Positions 41,542 to 49,310 of a stretch of 51,518 nucleotides of DNA are shown piece after piece. Numbering within the stretch: position 1 is the first letter of the stretch; each line of letters opens with the position of its first letter. Position numbers and translations under genes: made by a program. The notes under the pieces were generated by a model, which saw nothing but the letters and a program-made list of their open reading frames with translations, had not been told where the DNA came from and did no database searches. Source of the stretch: Bacillota bacterium (GTDB lineage Bacteria > Bacillota > Clostridia > Lachnospirales > Lachnospiraceae); NCBI GenBank assembly GCA_023411225.1, contig JAEYPA010000136.1:1-51518 (forward strand), given 5' to 3'.

Positions 41542-42381
41542 ATGAGGTATATGCAGCAAATCAATTGTTTGAATCTGTGTGAAATCCTTCCGTATTTGCT
41601 AAAAAAGAAAAAGATACTGGAGATTCTATTGGATGCAGAGAAAGTAGCGCAATTTAAGACTTGCGAGAGAATTTATGTAGGCTCTTCCTTTTGTGGAAAA
41701 TACTTTAATCAACAGTCAGATTTAGATTTAAAAGAAGTATTTGGTCTCTGTAAAGAAAAGAATATAAAAGTAACGTTAGTGATTCCTACATTTTCAGAAG
41801 GAGATCTAGAGTTAGGAAAGAAAAGACTTAGTCAGATTGTGGAATATGGAGCAGATGATGTTGATGAGATTACAGTCAATGATTATGGAATGCTTTTCTA
41901 TGTAAGAGAAAACTATGGGCAGGTAATTAACTTGGGCAGGCTATTCATGAAGGATTATCGTGATCCCCGATATGATGATTATTTTCAGATACCATGGAAA
42001 CCTAAAATGTTTACCAATCATTTAAGAACAATTATAAAAGACTATAAGATAGGATCCGTTGAAATGGATATCACCCATAAAAATATGAATTATACAGAAG
42101 TTCCAGATGACATTATTCTGGGTTTACATGTCCCCTACTGTTACCAGACGGTAGGGAGAATTTGTGAGTACGCCTCTATATCAAAAGATATCGTAAATAA
42201 GTTTAGGGTAAATGATGTTTGTGAGGGTAATTGTACAGAGAGTTTTGTCAAATATATGGAACCGGATGAGAATTTGGAATATATTCGATATGGAAGAACC
42301 ATATATTATAAACATCCGGGCTATGAGTTGAGTGGGTTAGACAAGTATCGACTGATTTATTTTCCACTACCATTACAATAA
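41542..42381 (+). CDS. U32-family-like protein, first of a pair
   Basis: A 279-residue protein resembling the U32 family TIM-barrel half (VGSSFCGKYF, VTLVIPTFSEG, VDEITVNDYGML, VNDVCEGNC). Cysteines in HVPYC, GRIC and CEGNC (C-x3-C) are the right number for one 4Fe-4S cluster and recall UbiV. A C-terminal segment reads IRYGRTIYYKHPG. ATG 41542 follows AGGGAG; ATG 41551 is an alternative. It pairs with the gene 29 bases downstream. U32 proteins act in RNA or ubiquinone hydroxylation and rarely if ever as proteases. An anaerobe without ubiquinone would use them for another reaction. Confidence 0.7.
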   Translation: MRYMQQINCLNLCEILPYLLKKKKILEILLDAEKVAQFKTCERIYVGSSFCGKYFNQQSDLDLKEVFGLCKEKNIKVTLVIPTFSEGDLELGKKRLSQIVEYGADDVDEITVNDYGMLFYVRENYGQVINLGRLFMKDYRDPRYDDYFQIPWKPKMFTNHLRTIIKDYKIGSVEMDITHKNMNYTEVPDDIILGLHVPYCYQTVGRICEYASISKDIVNKFRVNDVCEGNCTESFVKYMEPDENLEYIRYGRTIYYKHPGYELSGLDKYRLIYFPLPLQ

Positions 42382-42410
42382 GGAATGTAACGATATGAAA
42401 GAGGGATAAG

Positions 42411-43367
42411 GTGAAAGTATTAGTTCCGTTAAATAAGGAAGAGAATCTTATTGGGTATAAAAATGTGGGTGCAGGAGAGTTTTACATCGGATTCTTTGAC
42501 CCCGAGTGGCATAAGGTATTTGGAGAGTATGCGGACTTAAATCGCTTAACAGGATTTAGAGATATGGCCAATAGCAATACCTTTGAAGATGTGCTACCAA
42601 TTATAAAGAAAGTTAAAGAAGAAAAGCTGATCATATATGTTACATTTAACTCCAGCATTTACAGTGAGGAGCAGCTCAGATTTATTGAGAGATATATGGA
42701 GCCTCTTTATGATGTAGGGGTGGATGGAATTATTGTATCCTGTCCTGAACTAGTGGAAATCGCTAGGAAGTATAGGCTTAACGCAGTTGTAAGTACGATT
42801 GCAGGAGTATATAATTCAGACATAGCGAGATATTATAGCAAGTTAGGGGCAAAAAGGATTATCCTTCCACGAGATATTAGTACTGCTGATATCCACAGTA
42901 TTATAAAAAAGGTGCCTGATCTGGAATACGAAGTATTTATGATGCGAGATGGGTGCTCCTTTTCAGACTCTAATTGTCTTGGCTTACACCGCTCAGAGAA
43001 AGTAGCAATCTGTACAACACTAAGTCGTGCAGAGTGTGAGCTTACTACCTCAAAGGAAGGTTTCAAAGCACGTCATGATATGGAGCTAAATCATATGCTC
43101 TATCACAATGGTTTTCATACTTATGCATGTGGATTGTGTTCCATTTATCGTTTTGTGCAAATAGGTATTCAGGCAGGAAAGATTGTTGGAAGAGGAGAGA
43201 AGTACGAGGAAATCTGTGAAGATATACGCATATTAGCGGAGAATATTGAAATTGCGAAGACTTGCAAATCGGAGGAGGAATATCTAGAAAAAATGAGATT
43301 TCCATCTAAAAGAGTAGTCATGTGTAAAATGGGAATGAACTGTTACTATCCGGAAATCAGATTTTGA
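42411..43367 (+). CDS. U32-family protein, second of a pair
   Basis: A 318-residue U32 protein starting at GTG 42411 after GAGGG. It carries the family barrel signatures (GAGEFYIGF, YVTFNSSIY, VDGIIVSCPELV, AVVSTIAGVYN, AKRIILPRDIS) and Cys motifs CSFSDSNC (C-x6-C, as in UbiU), an AIC, a RAEC and ACGLC. It lacks the extra domain of large U32 proteins. The unit with the preceding gene is a UbiU-UbiV-like tandem pair, suggesting a heterodimer with one cluster each. Substrate unknown. Confidence 0.78.
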   Translation: MKVLVPLNKEENLIGYKNVGAGEFYIGFFDPEWHKVFGEYADLNRLTGFRDMANSNTFEDVLPIIKKVKEEKLIIYVTFNSSIYSEEQLRFIERYMEPLYDVGVDGIIVSCPELVEIARKYRLNAVVSTIAGVYNSDIARYYSKLGAKRIILPRDISTADIHSIIKKVPDLEYEVFMMRDGCSFSDSNCLGLHRSEKVAICTTLSRAECELTTSKEGFKARHDMELNHMLYHNGFHTYACGLCSIYRFVQIGIQAGKIVGRGEKYEEICEDIRILAENIEIAKTCKSEEEYLEKMRFPSKRVVMCKMGMNCYYPEIRF

Positions 43368-43458
43368 CAGAAAGAATAGCAAACTGTAACTGGTTACTAT
43401 AGCATGAAGAGAATCTCGTTTTCTTTAAGAATAGTAGGTATACTTTATAAATTAAGTA

Positions 43459-43504
43459 AAGAGGGTAATGCTTAAATGAGAAACTACTCAGTAATTGCCC
43501 TCTT
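43459..43504. terminator. Bidirectional terminator
   Basis: An 11-bp stem with one wobble (43459-43469 with 43494-43504) between converging U32 and VOC genes. Confidence 0.65.
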
Positions 43505-43564
43505 AATGCTTACTTTTCCATAATTATTGAAGTGACATCATTGAAATCTAGTACAACTTTGTAC

Positions 43565-43936
43565 TTATTTTCGTTCGAAGAATTGAATGGTTAAACCATT
43601 TGGGTCTTTTATGTCAAACCATTTGAACTTAGGGGTTTCCATGATACCATGATAAATTGGAATGTTCTTATTTTGAACTGTCTGTAACATGACTTCTGCA
43701 GACACGACTTCAAACCCTGCCGATATGTAATCATTGATTGGTGTGACCATCTCATTCTTGTTCTCGAAGAGCTCAATGATTGTCTCATCTGAAGTCCCAT
43801 TTCCCATAAAAATGATTGTGATTTCTGGTCCGGCAGGAAACTGCTGTAAGACTTTGAGCCCTACCACATCAGAGTAGAACTGTACAGATTCCTTCAAATT
43901 ATTTACATGTAACGTTGTCCATAAGTATTTCATCAT
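43565..43936 (-). CDS. VOC (glyoxalase/bleomycin-resistance fold) protein
   Basis: A 123-residue VOC protein, one pair of beta-alpha-beta-beta-beta modules. The metal-ligand places are H9 in LHVNNL, a Glu in IIELFEN, a His in PIYHGI and the C-terminal Glu in IQFFE, so all four are kept. It also has FDIKDPNGL, usual in VOC proteins. The start is ATG 43936 or, more likely from spacing to GGAGGT, ATG 43933. Substrate unknown; fosfomycin-type resistance or lactoylglutathione-like chemistry cannot be told apart. It stands alone. Confidence 0.85.
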   Translation of the reverse strand: MMKYLWTTLHVNNLKESVQFYSDVVGLKVLQQFPAGPEITIIFMGNGTSDETIIELFENKNEMVTPINDYISAGFEVVSAEVMLQTVQNKNIPIYHGIMETPKFKWFDIKDPNGLTIQFFERK

Positions 43937-44267
43937 TATACCTCCATTTCATTTATAGGTAACAATCTGTATTATAAAGTTAGATACATCATATTACTAG
44001 GAGACTATTTATCCTAGTATAAATAGTAATAGGAGAGATGGTTGGAGCAGAGAAGACCAATTCTTGTTTCCTCAGCTGTGATACATAGTCTTGGAAGAGT
44101 ATTGCTATAGAATGCCTTATTTGTAAGCGTTATTGGAATAGGTAGTGATACTCTGATTTTAATGCTATAATGATTCAAATCATTGAAATTTGTTAATAAG
44201 TAGCGTAAATTATCAAATTAATAACCGACATGGTTATAATTTAATATAACGTTTAAGGAGAAAATGA
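43937..44267. other. Divergent intergenic region with overlapping inverted repeats
   Basis: At 43995-44027 two inverted repeats overlap: TACTAGGA with TCCTAGTA (43995-44019) and ACTATTTA with TAAATAGT (44004-44027). They could fold alternatively. TATAAT at 44235-44240 is a likely -10 for the GNAT gene. No open frame is supportable. Confidence 0.4.
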
Positions 44268-44720
44268 ATGGAAGTAATGAAATTGAAAAAAGATGATATC
44301 CCAGCAGTAATTGAATTACTTGACAAAGGAAAACCATATGTTCTTCCCCATCACGATTATGTTTATTGGATAATGGAGGAGTATTTTTCTTCAAGCAATT
44401 ATGTAGTATTCGAAGAGAATAAGATTATTGGATTTATATGTGCACTCCCATCATTAGATAAAAAAAGTTATTTTATATGGCAGATTGTGATAGCTGAGGA
44501 GTATCGAGGGAAAAAAGTAGCAACATTATTAGTTGACAAAATTGTTGATGAGGCAAAACTAAGAGGTTTCAATAAGCTAGAGTTAACAATTAATTGCCTC
44601 AATAAGGCAAGTTACAACTTGTTCAATCGTATAGCTAGTGAGCACAAAGGCGACCTAAGAAATATTGGTGAATATAAATATAAAAATTCACATGAGCCCG
44701 TATACTCCATTGAATTATGA
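44268..44720 (+). CDS. GNAT acetyltransferase resembling EctA
   Basis: A 150-residue GNAT enzyme. EYRGKKVATLL is the acetyl-CoA loop. The sequence LLDKGKPYVLPHHDYVYWIM, then FIWQIVIAEEYRG, resembles diaminobutyrate acetyltransferase (EctA), but no ectB or ectC is present, so ectoine synthesis is unlikely. AAGGAGA precedes the ATG. It is the last intact ordinary gene before the acquired region. Confidence 0.82.
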   Translation: MEVMKLKKDDIPAVIELLDKGKPYVLPHHDYVYWIMEEYFSSSNYVVFEENKIIGFICALPSLDKKSYFIWQIVIAEEYRGKKVATLLVDKIVDEAKLRGFNKLELTINCLNKASYNLFNRIASEHKGDLRNIGEYKYKNSHEPVYSIEL

Positions 44721-44907
44721 TCCTAATTACATAGATGAGTGCCCTAATGATCATGTAAAATTTGGATGTACCGAAAACAGCTTTTTACTTTATCTCTAAA
44801 GTTAGTTGATTTCACTGTAAACGGTGAATTACCATATACATTCAATCCTTGAATACTTTCATTTAGGTAAGAGAACACTAAATGGAAACGTAAAAGGAGG
44901 TGATGTT

Positions 44908-45093
44908 ATGAACCAAGAGAATAGAAAACCCAATCACTTAATTCACGAGAAATCCCCGTATCTTCTTCAACATGCCTATAACCCAGTAGATTGGTACTCA
45001 TGGTCTGAAGAAGCCTTTGCCTTGGCTAAGTCTGAAGACAAGCCCATTTTTTTAAGTATTGGCTACTCCACCTGTCATTGGTGTCATACATAA
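44908..45093 (+). pseudogene. Truncated DUF255 (YyaL/SPATA20-like) thioredoxin-domain gene
   Basis: Only the N-terminal 61 residues remain of a family normally near 680. They are strongly conserved: NHLIHEKSPYLLQHAYNPVDW, then GYSTCHWCH, where the family would continue VMERESFED. A TAA follows one codon after the CxxC-His. The start is ATG 44908, preceded by a full AAAGGAGGTGAT ribosome site. No other part of the gene is found in the window, so it was cut by insertion or deletion and the remainder lost. The break coincides with the group II intron-like segment. Confidence 0.85.
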
Positions 45094-45094
45094 A

Positions 45095-45600
45095 ACTTTA
45101 CCTTATATGAAACCTAGTAAAATAGGCATCTTGCAACTGGATGCCGTAACAGTTAAAAACGTAAAAGGTGAGTTGAGCCGATGCGATAAATCAACAGACT
45201 TATGAAGCTGGCATGACTTATCTTTATTATAATGCCAGTAAAGGTGTTCATGGATTGTTGGGCGCGTAACGGCCAATACCCTTAAATAACAGTTATGGTG
45301 GTTACTTGGTGTTCAAATGAACAGGTAGGTAGTTTCAATCTTATAGGACAAGAATTGTAAGGCAAAAGAAACTATGCGAATACACGTAAATATTAAAGAT
45401 ATGTAAAAGAGGCTATGAGGTACAATGGGGGAACTTATTTATAGGATTTTTCTATCTTTGTTCTCTTTTGAGAACTAAGGTAGGTAAACTATATTCCAGG
45501 ATAAGGTTAATAAAAGAACTTATTTCCTTCGGTATAAACGCCGATACATATTGAAGGATATTAAGGAGTAAGGAAGTTGGAGGGGTACAGATGATATATG
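45095..45600 (+). mobile_element. Probable 5' remnant of a group II intron, no reverse transcriptase
   Basis: About 500 non-coding bases with the look of group II intron domains I-III. Near 45107 ATGAAACCTAG is followed by a dense set of hairpins: CTGGCAT with ATGCCAG (about 45212-45243), GTTCAAATGAAC (45313-45324), and TAGTTTC with GAAACTA (about 45332-45376) enclosing a loop where exon-binding sequences would sit. A GGGGTACAG ends the segment, as before some intron ORFs. No reverse transcriptase frame and no domain V is found after it. The assignment rests on recalled similarity and on structure; it is inference. Confidence 0.5.
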
Positions 45601-46018
45601 AGGTAGTGGGGAGTAAGTATATTGATTTCTATGATTATTTGCATGACATGGTCATGTAGATGTGAAGAGAGAACAGGGAGCTTTAGAGCGGCGTTGGGCT
45701 ATAATAAATATGCAAGGGTATATCAAGAAGTAGTCGAGGATACGGCAAGTGAAAGTTATTGTATGATTAAAGGTATTCAAGAAGTGATAAAGAATATTAA
45801 CTATAATGAAGTTAAGGTCTGCATTATTGTGGCTGTAGCACTTGGATTTAAACAGGCTAGGAAGGCAAGGGGGAAAATGCTAAGAATCTTCAGGTGGTGA
45901 ATGACTGGATTGAAGAGAAGAACGGAAAGATGTATGTGTTGGAGGTTATGAGAGGTGGAGATAAGATTAGGAAGATGATTAGTGATCTCGAAAAGCAGGT
46001 TTATTGTCTAATGTATTA
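45601..46018 (+). pseudogene. Decayed coding sequence of unknown origin
   Basis: Coding-like stretches in different frames are broken by stops. One runs to a stop at 45658, one reads DVKREQGALERRWAIINMQGYIKK in part, one from about 45700 to 45875 reads KVCIIVAVALGFKQARKARG, and a frameshifted tail continues QVVNDWIEEKNGKMYVLEVM to TAA near 46018. Together they suggest one or more genes broken by point changes and frameshifts. I cannot name the family. An open frame of 92 residues at 45622-45900 covers part of it but is unlikely to be a gene. Confidence 0.35.
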
Positions 46019-46222
46019 AAATTTATATGGAGCATAAAAGATGGTATTTTGTTGTATATAATGATATAGATTGGTATAATATGGATTATTATGGTGGAAA
46101 TGAAAAATTGATACAATGAATACAATGAATTCCAATATACAGGTGCGAAGAAAGTTGTCTAAATGCAATTTTATAAGTTTATATAATCGTACATTTAATG
46201 TTATACGAGAAAGGATATCTAT

Positions 46223-47185
46223 ATGGCAGATAAAGTAATAAAAGAGAACTATATTCCGCAAAAATAATTGAGACATTTTTCAAGTAGAAATAAATTTTAT
46301 GTTTATGATAAAGAAAAATCACAGCCGCGTCTAGTTAGTGTAGTAGATTATGCATGTGAAAGATTTTTTTATGATGTTGATTTTGGCATACTAAGAAAAG
46401 AAATTCTTGAGGTAAATCCAGAGTCTGTATTTGATCTTGAGTTGGAGGATATAATTCAGAGTATTGATGAGCAACATATTGAACATTGGTTTGGTGAGAA
46501 TGTAGAATCATGGTTGTTTAATCCGATTGATAGAATTATTACTACATATACAATGTGTAATCCGCAGAAATTAAATTCTGTATCAGTATTAACAGATATG
46601 GAAATGGATTATCTGTCAATGTATATAGCAATTCAGGTTGTCCGTTCAAAAGAATTTAGAGAAAGAATGACTGAAATGTATGAGGGAGTACCCTTATTAT
46701 TAATGAAAAAGATGGTAAAAACACAAGAAGAAAAGAATGCAATTGACTCTGTTGAATTAAAGATAAATAGTGAGAATTACAAGAAATTATTGCATGCACA
46801 GATTTTAATGGATCCAGAGATAATTGAAAAGTTTGCTGAAACCATTAGAGGTAAGATGTGGATGGTTGATTGTAATCAGACGGATGTACCTTTCATCACC
46901 TCTGACAATCCTATAGTTAGATTTGGTCATCAGGGAATGCAAGGCTTCAATAGTAAAGGTAGTGAGATTTTCTTCCCTCTTAATACAAAATTAGTTTTAG
47001 TTTTAAGAGATCCAGAAGCATTTTGGTACGAAGAAGAATCTTATAATCATTTTATAAATGTGAGTCGAACTGAAGTGGAATACTATAATTCATTACAGAT
47101 ACAGCAGAATTATAGATATATTTTTAATAATTCAGGGGATTTTACACTGATTAGTGGCATGATAAAAAAGGAATCCTACACTTAA
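46223..47185 (+). pseudogene. DUF4238 family gene with an in-frame TAA at codon 15
   Basis: From ATG 46223 (AAAGGA upstream) the frame reads MADKVIKENYIPQK, then TAA at 46265-46267, then LRHFSSRNKFYVYD and 305 residues to the stop at 47185. DUF4238 proteins begin with a PQ-x-Y-L-R-x-F motif, so the stop replaces the conserved Tyr (TAT or TAC). The rest is intact, including TSDNPIVRF and the FFPLNTKLVLVL block. It could be re-initiated at TTG 46268, or the base may be an error or a recent mutation. DUF4238 has no known enzyme activity; it is frequent in mobile and defence-related regions. It starts the island operon, 74 bases before the two-TM gene. Confidence 0.75.
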
Positions 47186-47259
47186 GAATGTTAAACATAA
47201 GCGATTTCTAATGGGCTAATTACATATATAAAATAGTATAGATAAGGAGAAAATGTTTT

Positions 47260-47916
47260 ATGACACCGAATGACAAAATGAAATCTATAGTTTTTACAGT
47301 TACAACTGCTTTGATTTTTTTTTGTTGGACAAAGTTAACGGATCTAATAAAAGAGAATTTATTCTTTGGTATTCCACTAAGTGCTGTAATTTCTTTAGGA
47401 ACATATAGATTAGTTTTAAAATTAGTAGAAGTTGTTATATTAAAGATAAGTTTAATTAAAAAATGGATTTATGGCAATACGTATTTAGAAGGAAAGTGGA
47501 TTGGATTTTATATCGGAGTAGATGAAAAACCAAGATTTTATTTAGAATATTATGAACAAGATTTAGAGGGCGTATTAATTCGAGGTTGGGCTTATAATGA
47601 AAATGGCACTTTTAAAGGTACGTGGGTGACCGATAAGGTATATATAAATAAGCAAAAGGGTACAATTACATATACTTACGAAACGGATATGATAAATTCT
47701 ACAAATAGAAATCAAGGATTGGCATCATTTGATTTTGTAAGAAACAATAAAAAACAAGCACCTTCTAAAATGATTGGGTTTTCATCTGATATTTTTATGT
47801 CCAAAAAATTAAAATCATTTGAAAGAAAATTAAATAAAGAAGAAATAAAGTTAGATGATAGTGAAGTTCTGATATTAGTAAAAGAATTCTATGAAGAACA
47901 TGTTAAATTCATTTAG
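47260..47916 (+). CDS. Two-TM, beta-strand-rich protein of the SIR2-HerA island
   Basis: A 218-residue protein. Two hydrophobic helices lie at about 9-25 and 35-60, then a basic KKWIYGN joint and a compact beta domain (75-185) with LEGKWIGFYIG, EGVLIRGWAYNENGTFKGTW and GTITYTYETD, and a charged helical tail. This is the layout of the 2TM beta-strand-rich (S_2TMBeta, Cap15-like) effectors of CBASS, whose beta-barrel binds a cyclic dinucleotide and whose helices disturb the membrane. The similarity is in architecture; I cannot confirm homology. No CD-NTase is in the window. AAGGAG precedes the ATG. SIR2 starts 53 bases downstream on the same strand. Confidence 0.7.
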   Translation: MTPNDKMKSIVFTVTTALIFFCWTKLTDLIKENLFFGIPLSAVISLGTYRLVLKLVEVVILKISLIKKWIYGNTYLEGKWIGFYIGVDEKPRFYLEYYEQDLEGVLIRGWAYNENGTFKGTWVTDKVYINKQKGTITYTYETDMINSTNRNQGLASFDFVRNNKKQAPSKMIGFSSDIFMSKKLKSFERKLNKEEIKLDDSEVLILVKEFYEEHVKFI

Positions 47917-47969
47917 CAATATAAGTATGTTGTTGTATTGAAAAATATATTTGATTGGAGTGTATTTGA

Positions 47970-49310
47970 ATGGAAGAGTTTATTCAAAGATTAGAAGAAA
48001 GTAATGCATGCCTAAAGATAGGTAATACGATTAACTTTATGGAATCATTTAATGGATCAAATGAATCGAGAGATAATTTAAGAAAGAAAATTGAGCCATG
48101 GCTCAGTGCAATATTACAAAGTGAACATGTTTCATTATTATTGGGTGCAGGATTAACTATGGCGGTAGGTAATTTGGCAAAAATACCTTCTTCATCAATG
48201 AATAAAGCAGAGTTTGGAGAATTTAACAAAAAGATAAATATATATGCTGAGGAATCTGCCAAAAAGATGGGACGTGGGACGGCAAATATTGAGGATCAGA
48301 TACGAACTAGTATTGAGTTACTTCATGGATATGAAATTGATGAGAATATAAAAAATATAGAAAAATTAGGAAAATGTGTAGATAATGTGCTATCTGATTT
48401 TGGAAATAGTATATTAAAGACAGAAAATGACTTTAGAGAAAAACTTGAGCGTGAAGATACAGATGCAGACTTGGCACTGACAATTTTAAAATCATTCTTG
48501 ATGACATTTAGTAGTAGAGTTGCTACAAGGAACAGATTACATATTTTTACTACAAATTATGATAGATTTATAGAATATGCGTGTGATTATGCAGGAATTA
48601 GGATTTTGGATAGGTTTAATGGTAAGATTAATCCATATTTTGAAGAAGCACCACAAAATCTGGATTATTATTATAGAACACCTGATTCAAAAAATGAATT
48701 TAGATTTGCAGAAAATGTAGTTAAATATAGTAAGATTCATGGGTCTATTGATTGGATTTACAAAAAGAATAGAATTTATAGAGCAAGTATGATGTTTGGA
48801 GCAGAAAAAATCATGGAAATTGATACAGATACATATAAAGATCAGTTAATGATTTATCCTAATCCGATGAAGTCAATTGAAACATCATATTATCCATATT
48901 CAGAATTGTTTAGAGACTTCAGTGGTGCAGTTTGTAGACCGAATTCAGCATTAATAACATATGGTTATAGTTTTGGAGACTCACATATAAACAAAATACT
49001 TATAGAAATGTTACATATACCATCTGCACATATAGTTATTATTTCGTATAGTGTTGATGAAAGATTAATAAATTTTTTGAAAAAGGTTAATTTAGCTCAA
49101 GTATCATTATTATGTGGCAGCGAACTAGGGGATTTAATGAATTTGGTTCGTTATTATTTACCAAAGCCTGCAATTGATAATATTACATTGAGCGTTAGTA
49201 AATTAATTAGGGATAGAGAAGGTGATCCAACATCAACAGAAAGCAATATTGAAGAAATGATTGGCATAAAAGATTTATCTTGTGAGGAGGCAGGAGTAGA
49301 TAATGAGTAA
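47970..49310 (+). CDS. SIR2-like NADase of a SIR2-HerA defence system
   Basis: A 446-residue protein with a SIR2_2-type fold. Motifs are the NAD loop LLLGAGLTMAVGN (G59-A60-G61), catalytic-site Asn N196 in FTTNYDRF, the catalytic His H257 in SKIHGSIDW, and YGYSFGDSHINK at 331-342. There is no zinc-binding Cys pattern of deacetylase sirtuins. In defence systems such domains deplete NAD+ when phage infect. A leader of about 45 residues and an 80-residue C-terminal tail flank the core and would contact HerA. It overlaps herA by eight bases, so the two are translated together. The region is distinctly A+T-rich. Confidence 0.9.
   Translation: MEEFIQRLEESNACLKIGNTINFMESFNGSNESRDNLRKKIEPWLSAILQSEHVSLLLGAGLTMAVGNLAKIPSSSMNKAEFGEFNKKINIYAEESAKKMGRGTANIEDQIRTSIELLHGYEIDENIKNIEKLGKCVDNVLSDFGNSILKTENDFREKLEREDTDADLALTILKSFLMTFSSRVATRNRLHIFTTNYDRFIEYACDYAGIRILDRFNGKINPYFEEAPQNLDYYYRTPDSKNEFRFAENVVKYSKIHGSIDWIYKKNRIYRASMMFGAEKIMEIDTDTYKDQLMIYPNPMKSIETSYYPYSELFRDFSGAVCRPNSALITYGYSFGDSHINKILIEMLHIPSAHIVIISYSVDERLINFLKKVNLAQVSLLCGSELGDLMNLVRYYLPKPAIDNITLSVSKLIRDREGDPTSTESNIEEMIGIKDLSCEEAGVDNE

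Noticed and set aside
44268..44720. Ectoine biosynthesis gene ectA
   Set aside because: Similarity is limited to the general GNAT shape plus a few segments, and no ectB or ectC is adjacent.
45622..45900. A 92-residue open frame in the decayed region
   Set aside because: Its neighbouring coding-like tail continues in another frame, its start has no ribosome site, and it matches no family I know.
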